A program made the translations under genes and the position numbers. Source: Nocardia jiangxiensis NBRC 101359 (GTDB lineage Bacteria; Actinomycetota; Actinomycetes; Mycobacteriales; Mycobacteriaceae). From it: 64,000 nucleotides of DNA. The DNA is taken from contig NZ_BAGB01000006.1 in the NCBI RefSeq assembly GCF_000308615.1, positions 1 to 64,000 on the forward strand, in the 5' to 3' direction. A model generated the notes under the pieces. It was not told the DNA's origin, ran no database searches, and saw nothing but the letters and a program-made list of their open reading frames with translations. Position 1 is the first letter of the stretch. Each line of letters starts with the position of its first letter. Below are positions 37,194-46,097 of this stretch, piece after piece.

Positions 37194-38174
37194 TCAATGG
37201 GGTGCAGCGTCTTCGTCGGCGTGCGCAGGCGTCACAGTCGCAGGGATTGTCCGCGGATTGATAGCAGCGACCACTTCGTCTGCGGCAGTGCGGAAGGCGG
37301 CGAGGACGGCGGCTATGGCCGGGCGGCGGGCAGCGTGCGGGCGGGTGGCCAGGTCGTACATGCGACCGGCTCGGACGCCGGAGAGGCGCAGGACCGCCAG
37401 GCCGGGGTGACGGACGGAGTACCGGGGCATCAGGGCTACGCCGTGGCCTGTTGCGACGAGTTCTTCGATGACTCTGAAGTCGTTGAGGCGCTGGGCAATT
37501 CGCGGTTGAACGCCGGTGACGGTGGCGATCGTGCGCAGTACGTCGTCGACGGGGAAGCCGCCGCGTTCGCTCAGCCAGGTCTCCTCGGCGAGTTCCTCGG
37601 CGGTGACCGATTCTCGATCGGCCAGGTGATGGCCGGGGGCCACGACGATATCGATCGGCTCGCGCAGCAGCGCCTCGGCGTGCACCCGCGGTCCGGCGAC
37701 CGACGGTGCGTGCTCGTCGCGATTGGTCAGCACCACGTCGTAGTCGGCGAGCAGGCGCGGGACCTCGAACGGTGGCACGTCCTCATCGCTGGCGGCGATG
37801 TCCACGCGGCTGTCCGCGAGCACGGTGAGCACCCGCGGCAGCAGCAGCGCGGCCCCGGACGGGAACATCGACACCCGCACCCGGCCATGTGACGCGCCCC
37901 GGTACAGCGCCATCTCGGCGGCGGCGCGGTCCATCGCCGCCAGCACCTCGTCGGCGCGCACGACCAGCGCATGTCCGGCATCGGTCAGCCGCACCCGCCG
38001 CCCGTCTGGCTCCAGCAGCGGCACACCGGCCTCTCTGGCGAGCACCTTCAACTGCTGTGAGACCGCCGAGGGCGTCATCGACAGCGCCGCGGCGACGCCC
38101 GCGACCGTGCCGCGGTCGGCGAGTTCGCGCAGGATGCGCAATCGGTCGACGGACAGCGGCACCGGATTCGGCAT
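37194..38174 (-). CDS. LysR family transcriptional regulator
   Basis: A 326-residue regulator with the standard N-terminal winged helix (VDRLRILRELADRGTVAGVA, then SMTPSAVSQQLKVLAREAG) and a periplasmic-binding-like effector domain from about residue 90. It is divergent from the EamA exporter gene, separated by about 60 AT-rich bases that contain TTAT-CCATGC-ATAA, a possible binding core. A regulator of its neighbour is the usual arrangement; the inducer is unknown. Confidence 0.88.
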   Translation of the reverse strand: MPNPVPLSVDRLRILRELADRGTVAGVAAALSMTPSAVSQQLKVLAREAGVPLLEPDGRRVRLTDAGHALVVRADEVLAAMDRAAAEMALYRGASHGRVRVSMFPSGAALLLPRVLTVLADSRVDIAASDEDVPPFEVPRLLADYDVVLTNRDEHAPSVAGPRVHAEALLREPIDIVVAPGHHLADRESVTAEELAEETWLSERGGFPVDDVLRTIATVTGVQPRIAQRLNDFRVIEELVATGHGVALMPRYSVRHPGLAVLRLSGVRAGRMYDLATRPHAARRPAIAAVLAAFRTAADEVVAAINPRTIPATVTPAHADEDAAPH

Positions 38175-38237
38175 AGGTAAGTTCTACTACATTATCCATG
38201 CATAAATATTCGATTGTTCTTATTCTTTGACCTTCGC

Positions 38238-39257
38238 ATGCTTGACGATGTGACTAACCGTGATCGTCTGCTCGGCCTGGCCGTCGTCTTGTTGTGGGGA
38301 TTGAATTTCCTGGCTCTGCACATCGGGGTGGAACATTTTCCGCCGCTGTTCTTCGCCGGGCTGCGGTTCGTCGTCATCGCCGTCGCGGTCGTGGTGCTGG
38401 TGCCGCGCCCGCGGGTGCCGCTGCGCTGGCTGCTGCTGTACGGCCTGGGCTTCGGGGTGGCGCAGTACGCCTTCCTGTTCATCGCGATGCGGGCGGGTAT
38501 GCCGACCGGGCTGGCCTCGCTGGTGGCGCAGTCCTCCGCGCCGTTCACGGTGCTGCTGGGAGCGCTGTTCCTGCGCGAAAGGCTCAGGGCCACACAGATT
38601 CTCGGTCTGGTGACGGCGGTTCTCGGGATGGCGCTGATCGGCTGGGACCGGGCGCGGCACGCGGCCCTGCTGCCGGTGCTGCTGACTTTGGCCTCCGGTT
38701 TGGGGTGGGCGTTCGGCAATATCGGTTCCCGCTTGGCCGTCGCGGGCGGGAAGTCCGGCGAGAAGGTCGACCCGTTGCACCTGAGCCTGTGGATGGCGGT
38801 GATCCCGCCGATCCCGCTGTTCGCCCTGTCCTTCCTGACCGAAGGTCCGGCCGCGGCCGCGCACGCCCTGCTGGCAGCGTTCTCGGCTACCGGCTGGCCC
38901 GCGCTGGCAGCCCTCGCCTACACGGTCCTGCTCGCCACGGTGGTCGCCACGGGACTGTGGACCTATCTCATGAGCCGCTATCCCGCGGGCGTGGTGGCCC
39001 CGCTGTCGTTGATGGTTCCGGTGGTGGGCATCACCTCCTCGTGGATTTTCCTCGGCGAACGTCCCACGGTGTTGTCGCTGGTCGGCGGCGTGATCGTGAT
39101 AGCCGGCGCGTTCGCGGTGACCTCGGGTGGCCGGGCACGCGCCACCGCGTCGCACACCGTGGCCGAGACGAGCGGGACCGATGCCGCGCAGGCTCTCCGC
39201 GAGCGCCAGGCCCGAGCCGCGGAGCCGGTGCCCGAGGATGTGCGCGCCGCCGGCTGA
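38238..39257 (+). CDS. EamA/DMT family transporter
   Basis: A 339-residue membrane protein with ten predicted helices arranged as two EamA repeats (LLGLAVVLLWGLNFLALHIG at the start, and the second repeat from about residue 150). DMT proteins of this type export amino acids or other small metabolites. The ATG at 38238 is used; an in-frame GTG at 38250 is possible. A charged tail of about 45 residues follows the last helix. The divergent LysR gene probably controls it. Confidence 0.85.
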   Translation: MLDDVTNRDRLLGLAVVLLWGLNFLALHIGVEHFPPLFFAGLRFVVIAVAVVVLVPRPRVPLRWLLLYGLGFGVAQYAFLFIAMRAGMPTGLASLVAQSSAPFTVLLGALFLRERLRATQILGLVTAVLGMALIGWDRARHAALLPVLLTLASGLGWAFGNIGSRLAVAGGKSGEKVDPLHLSLWMAVIPPIPLFALSFLTEGPAAAAHALLAAFSATGWPALAALAYTVLLATVVATGLWTYLMSRYPAGVVAPLSLMVPVVGITSSWIFLGERPTVLSLVGGVIVIAGAFAVTSGGRARATASHTVAETSGTDAAQALRERQARAAEPVPEDVRAAG

Positions 39258-39383
39258 CGCGTCCGCCGCGCACGATGTGAGCGAAATCTCGGCAATCGGG
39301 GTCGTGATCGGCGATGTTCCGCCCGTGCACGCACGAAGCGGTGTGACCGCTTACAGTGTTGCGCGGCGTGGAGGTCCGGAACG

Positions 39384-41141
39384 ATGGTTGAGCAGTACGG
39401 GAAGGTTTCGCGGAGATCGGTTCTTCGTGGGACGGCCCTGGCAGGTGCGTTGACGGCGAGTGCGCTGAGTGTGCGGGCGGTTCCCGCGGCGGCGGCGACC
39501 GGGCGGCGGGTCGCGGTGTTCGGTGGCGGGGTGGCCGGTATGACGGCGGCGCACGAACTGGCCGAGCGAGGCTTCGAGGTCACCGTGTACGAGCCGCGGG
39601 CGTTGGGCGGTAAGGCGCGCAGTATCGCGGTACCCGGCAGCGCGCGGGGCGGGCGTCCGGATCTGCCCGGGGAACACGGATTCCGGTTCTTTCCCGGCTT
39701 CTATCACCACATCCCGGATACCATGCGGCGAATTCCGTTCGCGGGCAACGCGAATGGCGTCTGGGACAATCTCGTCGCGGCGTCCGAGGCGCGTTTCTCG
39801 CGCAGCGGCGGACCGGACACCATCGTGCCGATGGGACTCGGCAAGTCGTGGTCGAATCCGGACGATTTCCGACAGAGCCTGTCCTCGGTGATCGCCACCT
39901 CGGCGAAGCTGCCGATGAGTGACGCGGCGTATTTCGCCGAACGGCTGCTGGTCTTCATGACCAGCAGTGACGCTCGGCGGACCGGGCAGTGGGAGAACAT
40001 GGCCTGGCGTGATTTCATTGGTGCGCAGCGACATTCGCCGGAATTTCGAGTGCTGATGTCTCGTACGCTGACAACGCTGCTGGTGGCGGCCAAGGATGAT
40101 CACGCCAGTACGCGCACGATCGGCTCGATGGGCGAGCAGTTCCTGGGCAACCCACTCCAGATCGGCAACGACGGCCCGCTGGATCGGCTGCTGAACGGGC
40201 CGACCTCGCAGGTCTGGATCGAGCCGTGGACGCGGCGGCTGGGTGAGCTCGGGGTCCGGTTCGTGACCGCGCGGTTGCGTCGGCTCGAGGTGCGTGATCG
40301 CCGGATCTCCGGTGCTCGGGTGGCCGATCCGGCCGGACGCGAAAGTGCCGTCGAGGCAGATCATTTCGTGATGGCGGTGCCCGCCGACGTGGCCCGGCAG
40401 TTCTGGACGCCCGATATCCTCGCGGTGCAACCGGAGTTGGCGGCGATGGACCGGCTGGTGGTCGACTGGATGTCCGGAATCCAGTTCTATCTGCGACGTC
40501 CGTCGCGGATCGCCCGCGGTCACGTCGCCTACGTCGACTCACCGTGGTCGCTGACCTCCATCGCGCAGAACCAATTCTGGTCGCGCACACCGCTTTCCGG
40601 TTACGGCGACGGAACCGTCCAGGACTGCCTGTCGGTGGACGTCTCGAATTGGAACACGCCCGGAATCCTGTACGGCAAACCGGCCCGCGAGTGCAGCCAC
40701 GAGGAGGTCGCCCGGGAGGTCTGGGCGCAGATCCAGGCGCATCTGGGTGGTAAGTCGGCGCTGCCCGATGCCGATCTGCATTCGTGGTTCCTGGACTCCG
40801 GCGTCACGTGGGACGCTGCGCGCCAACACAATACGAATGCCGACCCGCTGCTGATCAATACCGTCGGCTCCTGGTCCGCTCGCCCGCAACCACACGGCGC
40901 GCTGGAGAACCTGTTCCTCGCGGGCGATTACGTGCGCACCACGATCGACCTGGCCACCATGGAGGGCGCCTGCGAATCCGCGCGCCGAGCCGTGAACGCC
41001 CTCCTGGACACCGTCGGCTCGAATACCCCGCGCTGCAAGCTCTTTCCGCTCTATCGAGCCCCCGAACTCGAACCGTTCCGCCGAATGGATGCCGTCCGCT
41101 ACGCCGCGGGACAACCGAACGCCTTCGACACACCGACCTGA
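39384..41141 (+). CDS. Tat-exported FAD oxidoreductase, hydroxysqualene dehydroxylase-like
   Basis: A 585-residue flavin amine oxidase/phytoene desaturase-type protein. The N-terminus carries a twin-arginine signal (SRRSVLRGTALAGALTA), then the dinucleotide fold VAVFGGGVAGMTAAHELAERG and the continuation GGKARS. The C-terminal FAD motif is NLFLAGDYVRTTIDLATMEG. Databases tend to name this group HpnE-like, an enzyme that reduces hydroxysqualene on the way to squalene, but the exported location does not fit that role well. Other substrates such as carotenoids, polyamines or sterols are possible. GGAGG lies ahead of the ATG. A hairpin at 41145-41168 ends the gene. Confidence 0.7.
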   Translation: MVEQYGKVSRRSVLRGTALAGALTASALSVRAVPAAAATGRRVAVFGGGVAGMTAAHELAERGFEVTVYEPRALGGKARSIAVPGSARGGRPDLPGEHGFRFFPGFYHHIPDTMRRIPFAGNANGVWDNLVAASEARFSRSGGPDTIVPMGLGKSWSNPDDFRQSLSSVIATSAKLPMSDAAYFAERLLVFMTSSDARRTGQWENMAWRDFIGAQRHSPEFRVLMSRTLTTLLVAAKDDHASTRTIGSMGEQFLGNPLQIGNDGPLDRLLNGPTSQVWIEPWTRRLGELGVRFVTARLRRLEVRDRRISGARVADPAGRESAVEADHFVMAVPADVARQFWTPDILAVQPELAAMDRLVVDWMSGIQFYLRRPSRIARGHVAYVDSPWSLTSIAQNQFWSRTPLSGYGDGTVQDCLSVDVSNWNTPGILYGKPARECSHEEVAREVWAQIQAHLGGKSALPDADLHSWFLDSGVTWDAARQHNTNADPLLINTVGSWSARPQPHGALENLFLAGDYVRTTIDLATMEGACESARRAVNALLDTVGSNTPRCKLFPLYRAPELEPFRRMDAVRYAAGQPNAFDTPT

Positions 41142-41144
41142 TCC

Positions 41145-41168
41145 GGTGTATCCGATGTCGGACACACC
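41145..41168 (+). terminator. Hairpin after the HpnE-like gene
   Basis: GGTGTATCCGA and TCGGACACACC form an 11-base stem with one mismatch and a 2-base centre, 4 bases after the stop codon. It may terminate transcription. The remaining 250 bases up to murT show no supported gene. Confidence 0.5.
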
Positions 41169-41419
41169 CTTTGCTTGCCGGATCCGGGACGCAATCAGAG
41201 TGTTCGGCCTGACGCGGGCGGCGATTCTGCCACCGTTACAGGGCATCGTCCGTCGGCTCGGCGAGTCCGGATTCGTTGCTCGGCGGTGTGATCATGCGGC
41301 CGGTGCGAGACCTCCACGCGTGCCGGATCGCCCGGCGGCAGCGGACTGTGACCCACGTCGCTACCCGTGATGGCGCTCCCGGGAAGTGCGGCGAGCCCGC
41401 CGGGCAATAAACTCGCGGG

Positions 41420-42655
41420 GTGGCAGACATCTCGATGCGCGGACGGGTCGCGTTGCGTGCGGCGGCGGCTGCGGCCTGGGCCTCGCAGCGGGCCGGGCGC
41501 GGTAAGGGGTCGATGATCGGCGGGCTGATCGCCCTGCAGATCGATCCGACGATCATGACGCAGCTGGGGCGCGGTCGGCGCACGGTGCTGGTGACCGGCA
41601 CCAATGGCAAATCGACCACCACCCGGATGACCGCGGCGGCGCTGGGTGCGCTGGGACCGGTGGCCACGCAGGCCGACGGCGCGAATATGGATGCGGGCAT
41701 CGTGGCAGCACTCAACGCTCATCGTGACGCGCCGGTCGCCGCCATCGAGGTGGACGAGCTGCATCTGCCGCATGTCAGCGATGCGCTGAATCCGGCGGCG
41801 GTGGTGCTGTTGAACCTGAGCCGCGATCAGCTGGACCGGGTCGGCGAGATCAATATGATCGAGCGCAAGTTGCGCGCCGGCATGGCCCGGCATCCGGACG
41901 CGGTCCTCATCGCCAACTGCGATGACGTCCTGATCACCTCGATCGCCTACGACCATCCGAATGTGGTGTGGGTGGCCGCGGGCAGCGGCTGGGCGGTGGA
42001 CGCGACCAGCTGTCCGCGCAGTGGTGAACCGATCGTGTGGGAGGGTGCGCACTGGCGCAGCACCGGCGCGGATTTCCGGCGTCCGGAGCCGGACTGGTGG
42101 GTCGACGAGGAACATCTGCTCGGTCCCGACGGGGTGAAAATCCCTCTGCACCTTGCCCTTCCGGGGCGAGCCAATCGCGGTAACGCCGCGCAGGCGGTGG
42201 CAGCGGCGGTGGCGCTGGGCGTCGCGCCGCAGACCGCGGCCGATGCCGCCGCGACGGTGCGCGAGATCGCGGGCCGCTACCGCACCGTCCGGGTCGGCGA
42301 CCACGACGCGCGCCTGCTGCTGGCCAAGAATCCGGCGGGCTGGCAGGAGGCGTTGTCCATGATCGACCCTGCCGCAACGGGTTTGGTGATCGCGGTGAAC
42401 GGTCAGGTGCCCGACGGCGAGGATCTGTCCTGGCTGTGGGACGTGCGTTTCGAACATTTCGAGGGCACCCAGGTGGTGGCCGCGGGTGAGCGCGCCACCG
42501 ATCTGGCGGTCCGCCTGACCTATGCCGGTGTGGAGCACACCACGGTGTCGAATCCGTTGCGCGCCATCGCTTCCTGTCCGCCGGGACAGGTCGAGGTGCT
42601 GGCCAATTACACCGCGTTCCGCGATCTGAACCGCGATCTGGAGGCCCAGGCATGA
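41420..42655 (+). CDS. murT: Lipid II isoglutaminyl synthase subunit MurT
   Basis: A 411-residue Mur ligase-like subunit that, with GatD, amidates the glutamate of lipid II. The ATP loop is VLVTGTNGKSTTTRM; the central ligase fold continues through NLSRDQLDRVGEI; the C-terminal DUF1727 domain carries the GatD-binding region. The zinc ribbon known from staphylococcal MurT (four cysteines) is reduced here to one cysteine (CPRSGEP, then HWRSTGADFRRPEP). The GTG at 41420 opens the gene, and its stop overlaps the gatD start by 4 bases. In M. tuberculosis the pair is Rv3712-Rv3713. Confidence 0.93.
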   Translation: MADISMRGRVALRAAAAAAWASQRAGRGKGSMIGGLIALQIDPTIMTQLGRGRRTVLVTGTNGKSTTTRMTAAALGALGPVATQADGANMDAGIVAALNAHRDAPVAAIEVDELHLPHVSDALNPAAVVLLNLSRDQLDRVGEINMIERKLRAGMARHPDAVLIANCDDVLITSIAYDHPNVVWVAAGSGWAVDATSCPRSGEPIVWEGAHWRSTGADFRRPEPDWWVDEEHLLGPDGVKIPLHLALPGRANRGNAAQAVAAAVALGVAPQTAADAAATVREIAGRYRTVRVGDHDARLLLAKNPAGWQEALSMIDPAATGLVIAVNGQVPDGEDLSWLWDVRFEHFEGTQVVAAGERATDLAVRLTYAGVEHTTVSNPLRAIASCPPGQVEVLANYTAFRDLNRDLEAQA

Positions 42656-43362
42656 GCGAGTCGACCGTGCGGATCGGGCTGGTGCTGCCCGACGTGATGG
42701 GCACCTACGGTGACGGCGGCAATGCGGTCGTGCTGCGGCAGCGGCTGCGGATGCGCGGCTACGACGCCGAGATCGTCGAGATCACCCTGAACGACCCGGT
42801 TCCGGACTCCCTGGACGTGTACCTGCTCGGCGGCGCCGAGGACTCCGCGCAGCGGCTGGCCACCCGCCACCTGCAGCGTTATCCGGGGATGCAGGCCGCG
42901 GCCGAGCGCGGTGCGCCGGTGCTGGCGATCTGCGCGGCCATCCAGGTGCTGGGCCACTGGTACGAGACCTCCGGCGGCGAGCGCGTCGACGGCGTCGGCA
43001 TGTTCGACCTCACCACCTCGCCGCGGGCCGAGCGCGCGATCGGCGAGGTGGCCACCGTCCCGCTGATCCCGGGCCTGTCCGAGCCGCTCACCGGATTCGA
43101 AAACCACCGTGGCGGAACAACTCTGGGGCCCGACGCCACCGGACTGGCCCGCGTCACCCGCGGCGTCGGCAACGGCGTGGGCGACGGCCTCGAAGGCGTG
43201 GTCCAGGGCTCGGTCATCGGTACCTACATGCACGGCCCCGCGCTGGCCCGTAATCCCGAACTCGCCGACCACCTCCTGCGACACGCGCTCGGCGTGGGCG
43301 AACTCGCCCCGCTGGACCTTCCCGAGGTCGATCAGCTCCGCCGAGAACGCCTGCGCGTCTAG
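42652..43362 (+). CDS. gatD: Lipid II isoglutaminyl synthase, glutaminase subunit GatD
   Basis: A 236-residue class I glutamine amidotransferase that releases ammonia from glutamine and passes it to MurT. The nucleophile is Cys94 (AICAAIQVLG), the same position as in S. aureus GatD; the histidine of the catalytic pair is in TYMHGPALARNPELAD (His194). GFENHRGGT matches the family. Translational coupling to murT fits the fixed complex. The product, D-iso-glutamine in the stem peptide, is needed for cross-linking in this order. Confidence 0.94.
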   Translation: MSESTVRIGLVLPDVMGTYGDGGNAVVLRQRLRMRGYDAEIVEITLNDPVPDSLDVYLLGGAEDSAQRLATRHLQRYPGMQAAAERGAPVLAICAAIQVLGHWYETSGGERVDGVGMFDLTTSPRAERAIGEVATVPLIPGLSEPLTGFENHRGGTTLGPDATGLARVTRGVGNGVGDGLEGVVQGSVIGTYMHGPALARNPELADHLLRHALGVGELAPLDLPEVDQLRRERLRV

Positions 43363-43526
43363 GCGCAGCGGTCCTCGGCGATCGCCGCCCTGCACAAGCG
43401 GCCGAAGAGAGTAGCTCATTGCGGCCGATTGCACTAGATGTCAAGGGCGGGAAGATCGTTCAGTTGAGGCAACCTCTCTGAGCGGGTAATCTCGCGCGCG
43501 GCCATGCGTGATGAGGAGGTGGCCGC

Positions 43527-45158
43527 GTGTACAGGCGTGCGTTCATGAAGGCTGCGGGTGCGGCGATGCTGCTGGGGGCGGCGGGCTCTGCCACCGCGGG
43601 CGTGAGTGGTTCCACTCGCGCGTCCGCCGGGCCGATATGGGACGACCTGTTCCGGCACTGGGTTTCGGAAATCTTTGCGCCACTTCCTGATCCGCCTGAT
43701 CACACCGAGGCGATCATCGTCGGCTCCGGTTTCGGCGCGTCGATCACCGCGCTGCGCCTGGCCCAGGCCGGAGTCACCAACACCGTGCTCGAACGTGGTT
43801 CGCGCTGGCCCAACGATCCGCACCGGGAGATCTTCACCGGCGACGACCTGCCCGACGGGCGTGGTTTCTGGCATCGCACCGAATTCACCGGGGTCACCAA
43901 GGTGCCCATGCATTTCGCGGATTTCGGCGGCGTGCTGGACGTGACCTCGTTCGACGGTATCGACGTGTGGCGCGGTGCGGCGGTCGGCGGCGGTTCGGTG
44001 GTGTACACCGGCGTGATGATCGCGCCCGAACGTCGATTCTTCGACCAGATCTTCCACGGCACAGTCGCTTTCGACGAGATGGATCGGGTCTACTATCCGC
44101 GGGTGCGGCAGATGCTGCGGTTGGACCCGATGCCCGGGGACATCTACAACTCCGCGCCGTTCACCCATTCGCGATGCTGGGATGCCCAGGCGCGCAAGGC
44201 CGGATACACCCCTATACGCAACGACTCGGTCTTCACCTGGGATGTCCTGCGCGCTGAACTGGCCGGGAAATCGCGAGCTTCGGCCACCGCCGCTCGGAGC
44301 AATCTGGGCAACTCCAACGGCGCGAAGTTCGATCTCAACCAGAACTATCTGAAATACGCGCAGGCGTCCGGTAAGTCGAAGGTCTTCGCCGGGCACCGGG
44401 TCGAGTCCATCGCCCAGGAATCCGGCGGCCGCTATGCGGTGACCGTCACCAAGATCGACCCGACCGGTGCGGTCCTGCGCAGACGCACCCTCACCTGTGA
44501 TCGGCTGTTCCTGGGCGCGGGTTCGGTGGGCACCTCCGAACTGCTGGTGCGCGCCCAGGCCACCGGCGCACTGCCGCACCTGAACGAGCACATCGGCGAC
44601 GGCTGGGGCACCAACGGCGACGTCGTGCTCGCCCGGGGCGAGAGTTCGCTGTGCGGGCTGGGCACGGGCGTGCCCAGCGCCAGCCGCATCTTCGACGACT
44701 CCGGGATGCCGCTGAGCCTGGAGAGCTGGTACATCCCGGGCATTCCGGTGGAGACCGGCGCACTGGCCTCGCTCGGTCTGGTCTTCGATCCGACCCGGGC
44801 CCGCTTCGGCTACGACAAGGCCCGCGACGCGGTCGGGCTGCGCTGGCCCAAGCAGGCACAGGATCAGGTCACCGCGGCCGCCCACGCGGTCGATCACCGC
44901 ATCGCCGAACGCGGCGGCTCGATGGTCGAATACACCGCTCTGGGCTACGACGCGAACGCCGTATTCACCGCGCACCCGCTCGGCGGCGCGGTGCTGGGCC
45001 AGGCCACCGACAACTACGGCCGGGTGATCGGGCATCGCGGGCTGTACGTCATGGACGGCGCGGCGGTGCCCGGCAGCACCGGTACGGTGAATCCGTCGTT
45101 GACCATTTCGGCACTGGCCGAACGCAATATCGAGAACATCATTCGCGCAGGTCACTGA
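43527..45158 (+). CDS. Tat-exported cholesterol oxidase
   Basis: A 543-residue flavoprotein of the GMC/cholesterol oxidase (class I) type. The signal is twin-arginine (YRRAFMKAAGAAMLLGAAG), so it is folded before export. The FAD loop IIVGSGFGASITALRLAQAG is followed by WRGAAVGGGSVVYTGVM, where FAD sits. The C-terminal active-site block HPLGGAVLGQATDNYGR holds the catalytic histidine, and TVNPSLTISALAERN holds the asparagine. It oxidises 3-beta-hydroxysterols to the 4-en-3-one with oxygen, producing hydrogen peroxide. A GAGGAGG stands ahead of the GTG start. It lies alone between gatD and the voltage-sensor-like gene, so it is not in a sterol cluster. Confidence 0.87.
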   Translation: MYRRAFMKAAGAAMLLGAAGSATAGVSGSTRASAGPIWDDLFRHWVSEIFAPLPDPPDHTEAIIVGSGFGASITALRLAQAGVTNTVLERGSRWPNDPHREIFTGDDLPDGRGFWHRTEFTGVTKVPMHFADFGGVLDVTSFDGIDVWRGAAVGGGSVVYTGVMIAPERRFFDQIFHGTVAFDEMDRVYYPRVRQMLRLDPMPGDIYNSAPFTHSRCWDAQARKAGYTPIRNDSVFTWDVLRAELAGKSRASATAARSNLGNSNGAKFDLNQNYLKYAQASGKSKVFAGHRVESIAQESGGRYAVTVTKIDPTGAVLRRRTLTCDRLFLGAGSVGTSELLVRAQATGALPHLNEHIGDGWGTNGDVVLARGESSLCGLGTGVPSASRIFDDSGMPLSLESWYIPGIPVETGALASLGLVFDPTRARFGYDKARDAVGLRWPKQAQDQVTAAAHAVDHRIAERGGSMVEYTALGYDANAVFTAHPLGGAVLGQATDNYGRVIGHRGLYVMDGAAVPGSTGTVNPSLTISALAERNIENIIRAGH

Positions 45159-45219
45159 TCCCCCGGACGCCGACGGGTTAGTCTCGGCGGGATCATTTCG
45201 CCGCCAGAAGGGGTCCGTC

Positions 45220-45999
45220 GTGCGGAAGAACATCGTCGTGTCGGCGCAGGAGTATCCGCGCAAACCACCGGTTCTGTGGACCGATTACCTCATGCTCCTC
45301 GTGGCGTTGGTCTCGGTGGCGCTGATCTTCTGGGTGGACATCCTGCCGGTGCCGCATCCGGCGGTGCAGCCGATCGTCATTGCGGACTACGCGACCTGCG
45401 GAGTCTTCGCGCTGGAATTCCTGTGGCGCTGGCGGCGCGAGGACTGGTCCTGGAACTATCCGTTCCTGTACTGGTACGAGATCCTGTGCCTGATCCCCGC
45501 GACCGCAACGTATTTCGCCGACTCCCATGTGGTGCGGATCCTGGTGCTGCTGGTCCGGCTGCTGCGCGTGGCCGATCGCGCGCTCGGCGACCGGGTCACG
45601 GTGGCGATCGTGAATCGGGCGCTGAACGCGATCGTCGAGGCGATCAAGCGCCCGGTGACGATGGCGGTGCTCGAGGAGGTCTCCGAGGTGCTGCGCGTCG
45701 GCCAGTACACCCGCAACATCGCCTTGGCGCTCGAGGAGAACCGCGCCGAGATGGACGAGATGATCCTGGATCTGATCGAGAAGGATCCGGCGCTGGGGCG
45801 GGTGCGCTACCTGCCGTTCCACGAGGACATCATCCGCGGTATCGCCAGCACCAGTTTCCGCATCGTGTTCCAGGTGCTGGCCGATCCGCGCACCGACGAA
45901 CTCGTGGGAGATGTGTTGCGCGAGAACGTGCATCAGATGCGTCGCGCGGTGCACGAGGGCGTGCGCGTCGAGGAGACGGTGGACAACAAGGCGCAGTAA
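45220..45999 (+). CDS. Voltage-sensor-like ion transporter family membrane protein
   Basis: A 259-residue protein with about four helices in the first 125 residues. The fourth carries regularly spaced arginines (RILVLLVRLLRVADR), as in the S4 of voltage-gated channels. No pore helix or selectivity motif (such as TVGYGD) follows; instead there is a long soluble helical part rich in Glu and Arg to the end. It therefore looks like a sensor without a pore. Homologues are often annotated as ion transporters. The partner of the soluble part is unknown. The GTG start follows AGAAGGGG. Confidence 0.65.
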   Translation: MRKNIVVSAQEYPRKPPVLWTDYLMLLVALVSVALIFWVDILPVPHPAVQPIVIADYATCGVFALEFLWRWRREDWSWNYPFLYWYEILCLIPATATYFADSHVVRILVLLVRLLRVADRALGDRVTVAIVNRALNAIVEAIKRPVTMAVLEEVSEVLRVGQYTRNIALALEENRAEMDEMILDLIEKDPALGRVRYLPFHEDIIRGIASTSFRIVFQVLADPRTDELVGDVLRENVHQMRRAVHEGVRVEETVDNKAQ

Positions 46000-46025
46000 T
46001 CTCGGCCCCGCTTCGCTCCTCCGCT

Positions 46026-46088
46026 CCGGTCGGTCCAGAATCGACCCGGGCCGCGGCCTTGGAGTTGGCGTTGTTCAGGGTGGGCGGG
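46026..46088 (+). repeat. Dispersed intergenic repeat, copy near ltrA
   Basis: The sequence starts CCGGTCGGTCCAGAATCG and can be aligned over about 62 bases with 581-643, with roughly four in five bases equal by eye. It lies between the convergent voltage-sensor-like and LtrA genes. Confidence 0.55.
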
Positions 46089-46097
46089 CCTGGGTGT

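Noticed and set aside
41236..41295. 19-codon minus-strand frame before murT
   Set aside because: GGAGG is too far (about 20 bases) from the ATG and the peptide has no distinguishing property.
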